From NCBI GenBank assembly GCA_022575985.1, contig JAKSXM010000288.1, positions 213,501 through 277,500 of the forward strand: a DNA stretch of 64,000 nucleotides, written 5' to 3'. The number at the start of each line of letters is the position of its first letter. Positions within the stretch are counted from its first letter, which is position 1. The position numbers were made by a program, and so were the translations under genes. Positions 51,401-63,968 of the stretch are shown piece by piece. Source of the stretch: Anagrus nilaparvatae (Eukaryota > Arthropoda > Insecta > Hymenoptera > Mymaridae). The notes under the pieces are model-generated. The model saw only the letters and a program-made list of their open reading frames with translations. It ran no database searches and was not told the origin of the DNA.

Positions 51401-52519
51401 TAGGGTAACTGTACTAGAGCTCGGCCACCCCCCACTAGTCGGCCACCTTGCTCGTATTTGTGTAATTAATAATTATTTTTTTAAATAAATTGAAAAATAA
51501 AGTTAGAATATTGTTCTTATAAGTATTAATAATATTTGCGAATCAAAATTTTTGCTTTTGAACAAATTAAAATACAAATAAAAAAATAAAAACAAAACCA
51601 TGCTCTCAGAAGAGCACTTTTCTTACGATTTGCTTTATGACTCGTGCAACGGGCCGACTACTGTTATTATTGAAATTTCTAATATTTTCTTTGTATGCGA
51701 TGGGTAAAAATGCTATTATTATTAATTTGTATCATATTAAAATAGTTTATTACACTTAATAATTAAAAAAACTGTAAATATTAAAGAATAATTAATAATT
51801 AAATATACGGTCGACCACTGGCTTCACTTTTTTCACGATTTTTAGTAGTCGGCATGTTCTAAAAACTCTTGTCACGGCAATATTTTTGACTCTATTTGTA
51901 AAGTAGATTAGTATTTATGCATTTTTATGATATTTCTTTAAAATTAACAATAATAAAGCAACTTTTTTATTAATTAAAATAGTTTTTAAAATACTTAAAT
52001 CTTTTAATGTATTTCATATATGCTGCTTACTGCGCAGGTGTATTTTAAACTAGAGGGCGGGGTTCGGCACTAAATTTAAAAGTTATTTATTAAGTAAATA
52101 TTATTTTGTTATAAACATAATAATTTTTAATGCTAATTTAAAAAATAAATTAACAGTTTTATAATTAAATATGATTAATTTTATAAAAACAGGTTTTTTT
52201 CAACAATTTTTTAAGAATATTCTAAAAATCATCTGTAGTTCGGTGTATGAATCTGAGCGGCCGACCACTAATGTAAGCTTAGGTCGACAACCGGGGTTGG
52301 GTGGTCGACTACTAGTGGATATGCTGTTTTATTATTTTTTTCTTTTTATTAGCTAAACTATGTTTAAAATTTAATTTTTCACATTATAATTAATAACTAT
52401 TAGGTATAAACAATGAACTAAATGCATTAATTCGGCAAAAAAAGTTTATTTAGTATATTTAAAGTTAATTCAAAGTTCACGGTGCGCTTAAGTGGCCGAC
52501 TGCTAGTACACTTACCCTA
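51401..52519. mobile_element. 1.1-kb inverted-repeat element with internal CGGCCACTAGT-like words
   Basis: The left end TAGGGTAACTGTACTAGAGC (51,401) and the right end, complement TAGGGTAAGTGTACTAGCAG (52,519), pair over ~28 bp. Inside, the word (C/G)GGCCGACTACTAG or variants recurs at ~51,436, 51,653, 51,810, 52,257 and 52,300 in both orientations. A 61-codon ORF at 52,171-52,356 shows no transposase motif, so the element looks non-autonomous. Confidence 0.7.
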
Positions 52520-54541
52520 TAATATGAAAAATAATATGATAATAGTCTCTTTCTTTTTTTTACATCAGATGTTATATTATTATAATAGATTTTTTTTTCT
52601 TCTTTTTTTAAATAATAAAAAAAAAAGTAATACCTATTACGTTATGTAACAATAAATAAAAAAATTATTAATGCGTGGGAAAAAAAATTATTAATATTAC
52701 ATTATATATTATTGGTTATCATATAGAATAATTGAATTTTTATATATTCATTTTTATTTTTTTTTTAAATAAATGTTTATCTATTAAATTGCGTATTATA
52801 CAAGCTTTTTTTTATTTTGCAGTATTTTATTAGAAAATAATATTTTTTTGCTGTTGGAGACAAATAATATGTGATATTATGACCTTTTACGTTTGGAAAA
52901 TGCATTTCTAGTGAAAATAATTATAGATTTTTTTGACTGCTATCTTGTATTGTTTAGGTCCTTAAAATTCTTGCATATTATTTTTAATAGTACTTAAAAT
53001 TTTCTTTATGGTGCCTGACATGAATAGTATCACAAATACAGTATCCCAATTGAATCCATACACTGTAAAAAGTAACTTTCTTAGATTTACAAAAAAAATA
53101 GAATTTTTTCGAAAAATTAGTGAATTTTCAAAATTTTTTGTAAATATTCGATAAAAATCGTAAATTTACTAAATTTAGTATATTATCGAAAAATTCGAGA
53201 ATTCGAGATTTCTTTTTGTGATTTTACGAAAAAAGTTGTAAATTCACAACTATTTTTCGCAAATTTACAACTAATTTTTGTAAATTTTTGAAAAAAAATT
53301 GTAAATTATCAATTTTTCTTGCGAATTCACAAAAAAAAATCGAGAATACTCGAATTTTTCAATAATATACTAAAAGTAAATTTAGGATTTTTTTCGAATA
53401 TTTACAAAATTTTTTGAAAATTTACTAATTTTTCGAAAATGTTCTAATTTTTTTATTAATATAAGAAAGTTACTTTTCACAGTGCATATATACATGCTTT
53501 CTGTTTCTATGCGGTTTAATCAAAAGAGGTCTATTTTTCGTCAATATTAAAGCCCTTTCTCCACTCACTTAATAGACTTAATAGAAGTGCGATAATTTGG
53601 CAGTTTTGTAGTACCATAATTTTCATTTCCCGCTAGCCTATTTTTTTCTGCGAACTGCAAACAATTGCTATTGATTTAAAAGTTATATAAAAATTAAAAT
53701 AGTATTTATATATTTAGTATCAAGGATATTTTTTATTCATACTATTATTTTTATTCGTACTATTGATATATTTTGTATATGCAAAATAGTATGCTAAGTT
53801 AGACTAGTGGCCAGAAAAATAAAGAATAGCGCAATTTGCACGTAAATTACGATCCTAAGTGAAACCAGTGGCTAGAAAAAATAGAGTGAAAAAAATTCAA
53901 AAAACGTCTTTGTAAGACCCATAGCGTTCGGAAAACAAGTCCTTTTGGGCCGCTGAACAGAAAAAAAGATTCCTCACACATTTTTGGAAAAAAAGAAGAA
54001 AATTTTATGGCCACAAACAGAGACTATCCACAAATCACTATTCCATACAACATTTTGCGGGAAATGCAAAGTAACTTTCTGTGAAAAATCTCTCACCGAA
54101 AATGATGAGTTTGGTGTTCAAAAACCCTATTTTTTATGGATACATTTGAAGGAAAAATAGTCATATATAAATTTTTTTACCACATTATGTAAAAAATTTA
54201 TATAAAATTTATAATAATACAAAAAATTATTAACAACAATTTAAATACTAATTATTACCTTCTTGAAAACATATTGTATTATGTACGTTTAATAGGAAAA
54301 ATCAGATAAAATAATAAATAATAATTTCTTACAACATTTTTAAAGAATATTTGTTAGGTATAAATTTAAAATAAATGAATGAAATAATTTTTTAACCTTA
54401 AATTTACATGAACAAATACAAAAAATATTTTATTTTGATGAAAAGCATTTAAAATTTGTTTTGTTACATGTTTTTTTATTAAAAGTACAGTTTTTATTTT
54501 GTAATTTTTTTTTATCTTATATTTTTTTGGAATAATTTATT
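52520..54541. other. Spacer upstream of the F-box gene
   Basis: AT-rich non-coding sequence with one small element at 53,061-53,484 and repeat fragments at 53,800-54,150. The promoter of the F-box gene should lie in the last few hundred bases; I see no distinctive motif. Confidence 0.4.
53061..53484. mobile_element. 424-bp CACTG-ended MITE-like element
   Basis: Terminal inverted repeats CACTGTAAAAAGTAACTTTC (left) and its near-perfect complement (right) bound a non-coding interior. The interior is itself a patchwork of short dyads such as AAATTTAC/GTAAATTT. CATA flanks both ends, containing a TA. The end sequence resembles those of the elements at 36,805 and 43,514. Confidence 0.75.
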
Positions 54542-57014
54542 ATGACGGATTTATTGAGTAAGTTAAATTAAAAATTTATTGATTTTCAGACTAAATTTAG
54601 GTTTAATTGATATTTTGCAGTAAAACACAGAAAAAGGCCAAATTCTCAATCCAATAAGAATTCAAATGCTAAAAATAAAAAAATTAAGTTTTTTAATAAT
54701 CCAAATTCAGATAATAAAGATGATTCAAAAATTAATACTCTAAACGACGATTGTCTTATCCAAATATTCCAATTATTAACAAATATCGAAAGGATCAAAA
54801 TTGAATCAGGTATTTCAGTTAAAAAAACATAACCATTTTAATATTTTTATCAAAATTAAATCTTCATTTTTCTAGTTTGTAAAAGATGGTTAAGATTAAG
54901 TCGTGAATCATGGAAAAATATCGACTATTTTTCATTGAACGATTTAGAAAAATGGGGCGTAAAACAATTTACCAATAAATCGCTTAGTAGTATATTGAAA
55001 AAATGTGGTTACAATTTACAAACTATTGAATGCAACAGTGTATCTGCTGATTTTAGCAAAACTCCATTATTAAGTATTGGTAAATTTTGTCCAAATGTCA
55101 AAAAATTAAGTATTTTAAATACAAACTTAACGCAAAGTGGATTTAGATCGATTGTTAAAAGTCTTAAAAAATTAACATATTTTTCATTAAAACATGATAC
55201 AGCATATTCATCTCATAAAAAACATAATTACATATTTGATTATGAATTGTCAAGATTGTTCAAGAAAAATTTTAACTTAGCAATATTAAAAATATCAAAA
55301 ATTGAAATTAGTGGCAAATGTTTTTTAAAATTAAATCCAAAAGCTGTTAAAGTTATTGAATTTGAAAGTGTTGTTTTAAATGATTCAGATGAATTTTTTG
55401 AGGTTAGTTGATGCAAATATTAAAAGACTTATCAGGTAACAATTTCAAACTGTTTTTAAAATTGTTAAGTCGAAAGTCGGAAAATTGTCAAATGTTAGCA
55501 ATTCCGGCAATAGCTCATAACGCTGAAAGAGCCGCTTGAAAAAACTTTATACTGGGGGTGAAGACAAATTATTTCTTATACTTTCTTCTCGTATTAATAT
55601 GAGTTTGGGTATTTCCACATAAGGAAAAGTTTTTCTGATAATTAGTAAAATTTTCCGATTTGGAAACTGCAAATTTAGAGAAAAAAGCTATATTTTTTTT
55701 GGAAAAAATAATATGGAAAAATATTTGTCTCTTTTGCATAAAAAAAAAAAAAAACAAGATTATTTTTATTCTTTTTTAAAGTAAAACTTAATTTTTTTAA
55801 ACGGTAGTTTTTATTTTATGAAATTCATTAATTTTTTTATCTTTGTTTTTATGTTATGCTCTAACTTTTTGCAGGGAAATTTAGTTTTCAAACATTTGAT
55901 GTCTCTTTATTTCTCAGATATGATACATAATGATGAAAAATCACAACACAAATAAATATTTGCCATTGCTTGAGGAACCGTGGTGCCAATAATTTGGCAG
56001 AGTTTTTTAGATAGTTTTATCTTTAATTACGAAATATTAAAAAAGAAACCCTAAAAGGGTAGTTTTTTCTGATTTAAGGGAATTACCCAATTTTCCAGAA
56101 ATCATATGGTAGAGCAAATCTCAGTTTGGTATACGTTAGCTTCATCGTACTATTAAGCGCGTTTTGACTGGGGCATAGTAAAAATTTCATGGGTTTTTTC
56201 TCCATCTTGAGACTAAAACTGGTCACTATAAATTGGTGAACATTTTTATAAACTCAGAGTATCCTGAATATAATAAAAATATACCCTCTAAACACCTTAA
56301 GAAGTAAATAAAAAATATCTCAGTCTAAAAATCTAAAAAACAGAAAAAAACCCGGGTTTTTGAGTCGGTTACTCAATATTTTGGGCAATTGGATACCCAT
56401 AATACATCTAATGCTTACAAATTGAAAATAATTCTTATTCTGTATTAACCTCATTTGTAATTTATATAAAATTAGGCAATATCAAACTTTGAAGAGTTAG
56501 AAATTTTAAAAATAAAGTATTCATCATCAAAATATCGTGGAATATTACCAAAAGCCATAAAATGTTGTACAAAAAATTTAAAAGAATTGCATTTTTCAAC
56601 ATATTTTCATGACATTGATTCAAATAATTTTAAACATTTAGAAAATTTAAAAATATTAATTTTAAATAATTGCTCATGTTTAAATGATGAAATCTTGAAT
56701 GTTGTTAAATTACATTGTGGAGAATTAGAAGAAATTGACATAAGAGGTAAAATTGAACTTTTTTTCTAATTTTATTATTTGTACATTTAAATTAATTGAT
56801 TCATTAAGTTCGTTTAGGACCTAATAATGTAACAAAAACAGGTATCGAATATTTATTATCAATGAAAAAATTAAAAAATTTACACATGAATTATTTCGAT
56901 TTCAATCATAATGAAATAATTGACGATTTATGTACCAAATGGAATTTTTATCGTAATCAAGAAAATGACTTGGATTATGGTTTTACATTAACAAGAATAT
57001 CTCCAATTTTATAA
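54542..57014 (+). CDS. F-box / leucine-rich-repeat protein
   Basis: Exons 54,542-54,557, 54,621-54,809, 54,876-55,402, 56,476-56,746 and 56,818-57,014 join in phase to 399 residues. After a basic, Asn/Lys-rich N-terminus, residues ~43-90 form an F-box (INTLNDDCLIQIFQLL through VCKRWLRLS). The C-terminal part has irregular leucine-rich repeats such as LLSIGKFCPNVKKLSI, LENLKILILNNC and LHCGELEEIDIR. F-box proteins bind SKP1 and select substrates for SCF ubiquitin ligases through the LRR part. The target is unknown. The first exon of 16 bases is inferred from splice sites and phase. The 1.07-kb intron 3 contains repeat fragments. Confidence 0.85.
55403..56475. other. Intron 3 of the F-box gene with repeat insertions
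   Basis: Much longer than the other introns of this gene (60-70 bp). It carries a fragment near 55,968-56,010 (CTTGAGGAACCGTGGTGCCA) that matches the edge of the large foldback at ~62,792, and another near 56,330-56,400 that matches the element at 43,285-43,513. Confidence 0.5.
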
Positions 57015-59210
57015 AAAAATTTTTAACTAGTCATTTTAATACTCAAAATTTTTTTAAATAAAAAACCAAATTCTTTTATACGAAAAAAAAGTATTATTTT
57101 CTTATTTTAAAAGGTAATTTTTCCTAGTTATATATATTTTAACGGTTAATTGGCTTTCACCAAGTAAGTAGTAAAATTGTTAATTTTTTTTTTTATATAA
57201 AACATTGACAATTCGTTAGTAAATAAAAGAAAAAGTGCAAACACGATTTAATAGATCCACATGCATGGAATTGCCACTGGTCAATTTTTCTTCGTTTTCC
57301 TTTTTTTTATGTGGGTAATTTAATGATTAAATATAATTTTATATAAATTCATTGCTTTCTACCCATACATTGTTTATTTTAATCTATGTTGAATTGGTAT
57401 TTTGTGCGTATAAAATATGATTTTTTATCTAGCTTAAAAAACTAATTATTTTAAATAATTTGTATTGATTTAAAAAAATATGCTGAGCTTTTCATGCGAA
57501 CCTATTGGCTTAAAAAATTGCGTACAAAATAACTGAATCACCTTATATTTATCAATAGACTTTTACTACTAATAATAACTTATCTTCAAACTCAAGTTTA
57601 ATTTTTTGGTTTTTGTAGCCAAGATGTAAATATTTGTTATAGATATTCCTATTAGGGGTGTGCGGTTATCCAAGTTTTCGGATACCCGCCCGAAAGTTTG
57701 GTCTTATTCTTTTCGGGTCGGGTCAGGTCGGTCTTCGGTTATACCCGAAAAGCTACAGGGGTCTGAAGGTACAGTTTTTAGGTGAGAAATTTCCTTGGCA
57801 TTACGATTCTATCATTCTTTTTGCGAATAAAAAATTTCATTTACTCTTAAAAATGAGAATAAAAGAGTCAAAAAATTAATTGCTAAAAAAAAGGATTCTA
57901 TTTTGCTTGGCTTCCTTGTAAAACTTACAGGATATTAATAATAATAGTAAGTTGACTTATTTTTATTTAATCATATATATTTAACAGTAATGTATATAAA
58001 ATTAAATATAATTTAAACTAATTACATATGAAAATTTTAATAGAAATCCATATATATTTTTATTATATATTTAAGATTTTAAGTATATATTCCAATATCG
58101 AAAATAAATAGTTTTTATAAAAGAGATCTCATTTTAAAAACTCAATATAAATAAATAATATCCTATTTATATACGCAGTTGATTGATACATATCACCTTT
58201 CTAGTTTTAGATGGACAATTTTCATAGTATATCTTGATTTTCCGTGATATTAATTCAACTTGTACTCAATTATTTTTCCTTATTTACTTATTTACTGTTA
58301 GCAAATATAACTTTGTCTTTGTTAATGATTTCTTTTTAATTTTAGATGCTTTGAAGTCAAATTACATTGCTTTGTACTTTGAAAGAATCAGGAAAGAATT
58401 TATTGAAAAATTGAAGCAGCTATACGTGCATTATTCAATGTCAAAAATCGTTTTTTCAAAAATTGCTTTGGTTTTTTGGACAAAATTTGACGAATCCGCG
58501 ATATTAAAAAGAATTAAGGGGCCAAAGATCACATGTTGGTTATAGTGAATCATAGCAATTTTCTTACGCCATTGGTTATAAGAAACCAGACTTACAGCTG
58601 CAGGGTTTATTTTAGAGCTAAGGAGAATTGCGTGGTTACAATTGTTCCCTAAATTAGTAGCTCGAAATATTTTTTTTTCAAAATATTTTCGGCATTTGTA
58701 TGATTGTGTTAACAATCGATTGTTTTTATTTTGTAACCAAAAATAAACATTCATAACTAAAAAAATAGTTTCAATAATATTAATCTACCCACTAAACCTA
58801 AAAAAAATTTTTTGTTATTCAAATAAGTCTTTTAGCTTTAGTGTGTATTTTTCAGCAAAAATTTTAGAAAAAGCTTAAAATCACGCAATTTCAAATAAGC
58901 CCACCTACTACCACCTTGGATCCCTTAAAATAATTATTGATAATTAAAAACTTTCACAGCCTCTTGTTCTTAATTTTTTCAAAAGGTATAAATGATTTAT
59001 GAATTTTCAAATAAAAAATTTCCACTAATTAAATACATTTGTTAAAACTTTTGATAATTATAACATGAATTGCATATTTTCTGATAAAATTAAAGTATTA
59101 TAATTTAAAAAAACACTTGTGCCAATAATAAATTAAAATTATACATGGGTTAGTATTCCTGAAATGTATATTATAGTTATTAGAAACATTTATATATAGG
59201 TTGATTGTTT
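57015..59210. other. Spacer downstream of the F-box gene
   Basis: Contains the F-box 3' UTR (AATAAAAAACC at ~57,057), a repeat fragment at 57,655-57,740 with GGGTCGGGTCAGGTCGG-like sequence, and AT-rich spacer. ORFs at 58,234-58,754 on both strands overlap one another and show no motif. Confidence 0.4.
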
Positions 59211-59913
59211 AAGGTAAGTTTCTACTTGGCGCGCTCGGTTTTTAAGCAAAATTGGAAAATTAGATTACGGGAAAACGGGAAGAGATAATGGAAAAATTTT
59301 TTGGGGTAAAATAAAGGAACTAATAAAGTAGATGAAAAAATTTTTTTAAATTGATTTTTATAATTTTTTATGCAGTAAAATTTAATGTAAAGTTCACGTA
59401 TTTTTGCCTGAAAGAGCTGCTGGTACCAGTGGTAACTTAAAATCACCTGGTCCGATTGACTCCAAATTTGGTCTACATACTTACCAAATGTGTAGTTTTC
59501 GTGTGAACTAAAATTTTTAATTTTGGCAAAAAATAAAAAAAGTTATAAGGATTTTAAAAAAAATTTCGAAAGAAGTGATTTTTTTTTTTTTTGTGCAAAA
59601 AAATATAGGAAAAATCAAAATTTTTGCAATCTTTTAGTTCACACGAAAACTATACATTTGGTAAGTATGCGGACCAAATTTGGAGTCGATCGGACCAGGT
59701 GATTTTGAGTTATCACTGGTACCAGGTGTTATAAAGTATTAAAAATATATGAATTGCAGTGCGGGGCGCTTTATAAAAGGGGATTAAAATCATATACAAA
59801 ATATTTAGATCCGTATAAAATTTATTTTATATATTCTTCAATACTTTTACTACAGAAAAAAAAATTAAAAAAATTCTGATAGAAAAATTTTTCACCAAGT
59901 AGAAACTTACCTT
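59211..59913. mobile_element. 700-bp foldback element with perfect 19-bp ends
   Basis: AAGGTAAGTTTCTACTTGG at 59,211 is mirrored exactly by CCAAGTAGAAACTTACCTT ending at 59,913. A second inverted pair lies within it: about 59,422-59,520 against 59,635-59,730 (ACCAAATTTGGAGTC, ACCAGTGATAAC and GTTTTCGTGTGAAC words). The interior has no ORF of note. Confidence 0.75.
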
Positions 59914-61488
59914 AAAACTGATAAATAGTATAGATTTAAAAAAAAAATATTTTGTAATACCATTTGGTATTTAGGTCAATTGTACGTTTCTAACACATAT
60001 TCCAGAATGCTTTGTCTCTACAACAAGAGTAAAAATAACTATCTGTCAAAATTAAAATGACTACATCATTAAAAAATGAAATAATTCTTTGAAGTCGCCC
60101 TTACATAGCGATTTAGGGCATCCTTTTTCATGGCCAAAAGTTTCATAGGTACATTACATTTGCTAGCCGTTGAAAAGAAAATAAAATTTGTGAGATATTT
60201 AAAAAAAAAATGTAAATTCTGATTTTCTCCAGCACGATCAAAAATACATAAAATTGGGTTTTACGGAAAATTACCTCCCAGTTGCAAATAAAAAATCATT
60301 CTACGGTCTGACTTAGTTTTTCTAACTTTCATTTTTGCTTATAGTCCTTAAAGTGATTTTATTTATAACGTTTATGGAATGCTGAAAATGCTCAAATTTT
60401 TGAGTTTTTTTTTCGGACATCAAATATTTTTCAAATATTTTTCTCTGCAACTAATTTTGTGGACCGAATTTTTATTTCTTCTGGCCTGTATTCTGATCGG
60501 GGTATGCATATTCCTAATTGAAAAGTGTTTAATATAAAATAAACTCATGCAAAGAAAAAATAAGACAATAATATAACGATACAAACTTTCAAAAATTGAA
60601 AAAAAAAATCTAAATGCAAAAATTGAGGACTGGGTGATGGAATCTAAAAATCTTGAAAAAAAGGTTTTTAAAATGATTTATTTTGCTGGTTAACTTATTA
60701 TAGTTGCATAGAAAATATCATCGAACCGATTTACTGATATGAGCAATTATTTTAAAATTGATACTTAATTCGAGCCTGGAATCGTAAATTTTTTTTTTGA
60801 GGGCACATCGATATGACCCGTGTTTTCAGATATTTTGAACCTTCAGAAAACAGAAAAAAATCGTGAACAAGAAATCGGCGATAGGTGCCAAAAAGATTTT
60901 TTCACTTTTATGTCAATAAACGTGTTTTTCGTATCTGAGCTACCCTAAATTTTTAAAATAACTTTTTAGGTAAAAAAACTTGTAAAATAGATAAAAAAAT
61001 CTGATTGCCAGGGAAAAACCACTCCAGAAGAAAAAAAAACTTATCTTTTTCGGATGAAATTTAGCCAAGTTATCGTCAATTTAAGATTTTGCTCAAATTC
61101 GTCTTAAAAAAGATTGAAATTTTATTGAAAAAAGCCTGTTTCTGAACCTTAAACATGCATTATTCGCTTGATTTTCATCATAAAATAATAATTTTTTTTT
61201 TTAAATCAACTAATTTTTTCCTGAGTATTCATTTCTTCAAGAAAGAAATCATTTTTAATGACCAAATTTCAATTTTTAGGGCAAAAACTGTATTAAGTAA
61301 ATCTTGCTACTTACAGTTTTCAAAGGCTTTTGACCTAAAAATTGAAATTTGGTCAATAAAAATGATTTTTTGGTTCCTCATAGAGGAACCATTGTGTTAG
61401 GTCAAATTTTGTTTTCTGATTTTTTGGCATATAAGCACGTTTTGGGACCCCAGGAAGCTAAAAAATCGGTTTTTAAAAAAAGTCTGTA

Positions 61489-61530
61489 TGTGTGTGTGTG
61501 TGTGTGTGTGTGTGGGTGTGTGTGTGTGTG
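61489..61530. repeat. TG microsatellite
   Basis: About twenty TG units with one interrupting GG, inside the large foldback. Confidence 0.9.
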
Positions 61531-61599
61531 TACGTATGTAATCGCTGATATTTCACAAACATTATGGAATTAAGACCTAATTTTTTTTTCAAAAATTTT

Positions 61600-62640
61600 T
61601 TCACCAAAAAAGCTCGAGGTACTTTTTTTTTTTTTTAATTTCGATGTAATACCTCATTTATTTCCATGAAAGTACTTATATTTGAAAGTATGGTTTTCAA
61701 ATGATATCTCGGATCGGATACTTAATTTTCTGAAAATTTTTTTCCTAAAATTTTTTTCACAAAAAAATACAAAAAATACCAATTTTTTTTTTCTTTTTGG
61801 ACGTAGTACCTAATTTATTTCCATGGAAGTACTAGTTTTAGAAATATCGTTTATAGTAATTTTTTGGACCTAATACTTAATTTTTTTTAAATTTTTTTCT
61901 CAAAATTTTTGTCGCCAAAAAATACAAAAAATGCCAAAATTTTTTTTATTTTAGGACGTAATACTTAATTTTTTCCTATGAAAGTACGAATATCTAGAAT
62001 TATCGTTTGTAAAGGATTTCTCCATCTGATACATAATTTTTCGAAATTTTTTTTTTTTTAATTTTTTACATAAAATAATTAAAAAAATACCATAATTTTT
62101 TTTCTTTTTGGACGTAGTACCTCATTTTTTTCCATGAAAGTACTGATATCTAGAGTATCGTTTTTACTCGATATCTCGAATCTTATAATTTATTTATTAA
62201 AAATTTTTTTCTCAAAATTTTTTTCACCAAAAAATACAAAAAATACCAATTTTTTTTTTCTTTATGGACGCAGTACTTAATTTATTTCTGTGGAAGTACT
62301 AGTTTTAGAGATATCATTCATAGTAATTTTTTTGACCTGATTCTTAATTTTTTTAAAATTTTTTTCTCAAAATTTTTGTTGTCAAAAAATACAAAAAACG
62401 CCAAATTTTTTTTTATTTTAGGACGTAATACTTAATTTTTTCCTATGAAGGTACGAATATCTAGAATTATCGTTTGTAAAGGATTTCTCCATCTGATACG
62501 TAATTTTTCTAAATTTTTTTTTCTAAATTTTTTACATAAAATAATTAAAAAAATACCATAATTTTGCAATATTTTTTTGTGTGTGTAATATTTCATTTAA
62601 TTCCATGAAAGTACTATCTTGAATAATTATTATCCAATGA
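61600..62640. repeat. Tandem array, monomer ~156 bp, seven copies
   Basis: The word GGACGTAxTACxTAATTTxTTTCC followed by TGxAAGTAC recurs at about 61,640, 61,797, 61,953, 62,107, 62,263, 62,420 and 62,582, a spacing of 154-162 bp. Copies two and five, and three and six, are the closest pairs, so a three-monomer higher-order unit of ~466 bp was duplicated. Related copies lie inverted inside the element at 36,805-37,839. Confidence 0.8.
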
Positions 62641-63641
62641 ATTACGTTAGATTTTATTTTGAAAAAAATGGATTTAGTTGAATTCAATACATAAATTTTC
62701 TTTGAACTTTTAAAAGTTAATAAAAATGAATGTATGATTGCATGGTTGTAATTGGTGATATCTGTGGCATATTGAAGTATTTAGCTCATTGTTTGAGGAA
62801 CCTTAGTGCCAGCTAGTTGGCAGGGTATTTTCTTAAAGAATTGAATTGCCAGGAAAAAATTAATCGATTTTAAAAAAAAAATTATTATTTTACGATGAAA
62901 ATCAAGCGAATAATGCATGTTTAAGGTTCAGAAACAGGCTTTTTTCAATAAAATTTCAATCTTTTTTAAGACGAATTTGGGTAAAATCTTAAATTGACGA
63001 TAACTTGGCTAAGTTTCATCGTAAAAAGATAAGTTTTTTTTTCTTCTGGAGTGGTTTTTCCCTGGCAATCAGATTTTTTTATCTATTTTACAAAAGTTTT
63101 TTTACCTAAAAAGTTATTTTAAAAATTTAGGGTAGCTCAGATACGAAAAACACGTTTTTTGACATAAAAGTGAAAAAATCTTTTTGGCACCTATCGCCGA
63201 TTTCTTGTTCACGATTTTTTTCGGTTTTCTGAAGGTTCAAACTATCTGAAAACACGGGTCATATCGATGTGCCCTCAAAAAAAAAATTTACGATTCCAGG
63301 CTCGAATTAAGTATCAATTTTAAAATAATTGCTCATATATATCAATGATGATAAATATTCACCGAAGTAATATTTTTACAAAGTAATATTTTCATTAAGA
63401 AAAAAAATTACCATATATAGATATCTTAAATTTATGTATTGTTTGAATTCAATTTTGATAATATTTAAAAAAAATTATTACACAATTAATTTGTCTCAAT
63501 GTCACTTATTTTTTATTATTGTCTTGCAAACTAAAACTATAGGTGCAATTTCTTTTTGAATTATGTTATAAATGAATACATTTTATTTTAAAAAGATATT
63601 TCATATTTAGTATTTAATACAAAAAAATTTTATTTTCCATA

Positions 63642-63968
63642 ATGAAAATTGCACTTATTGTAATTACAGTTTGTTTATTAAACTCAATAAATAAGGTAAG
63701 TGCTTATTGTACATTACATGACATTCTGGAACAAAAAATAATGAAAGTAAAATTTGTGTCTAATTTATTAAGATAAAAATTCATTAAAACAATTGGCAGA
63801 GTAGGTACATTCTTCGTTCATAAATTTTAACAAAAATTTATATATTTTCAATTTCAGGCTAAAAATGAATATGATATCAGTTTTTATCGAAAGTGGTCAA
63901 GTTATTTACCATTGAAAATTATAGTTGAACATATGAGTATTGTGGGCAAGTGGGCCCAGATCCGATAA
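63642..63968 (+). CDS. Small secreted protein, or 5' part of a gene cut by the window edge
   Basis: Exon 63,642-63,695 encodes a clear signal peptide (MKIALIVITVCLLNSINK). A GT-AG intron of 162 bp leads in phase 0 to exon 63,858 onward, reading AKNEYDISFYRKWSSYLPLKIIVEHMSIVGKWAQIR and a stop at 63,966-63,968, 54 residues in all. The last ~10 codons overlap a GC-rich GGGCCCAGATCCG word related to the repeat at 39,414-39,505. The true exon may therefore end earlier or be interrupted by a repeat, with further exons beyond the window. I do not recognise the family. Confidence 0.45.

Larger units (their letters stand above)
60736..63341. mobile_element. 2.6-kb foldback with ~460-bp arms
   Basis: The left arm (60,736-~61,194) recurs in reverse complement at ~62,880-63,341 with few differences. 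Outer ends are ATATGAGCAATTATTTTAAA and its complement. The core contains GGTTCCTCATAGAGGAACC, a TG microsatellite and a tandem array. No transposase-like ORF occurs; ORFs at 61,155-61,573 are low in complexity. The layout of long inverted arms around a tandem core resembles Drosophila foldback-type elements, although there the tandem repeats lie in the arms. Confidence 0.8.

Noticed and set aside
58234..58754. Overlapping ORFs on both strands, about 105 codons each
   Set aside because: They overlap antisense to one another and neither shows a family motif.
61155..61573. ORFs in the foldback core
   Set aside because: They run through T-rich repeats and the TG microsatellite (CVCVCVCG), so they are not coding.
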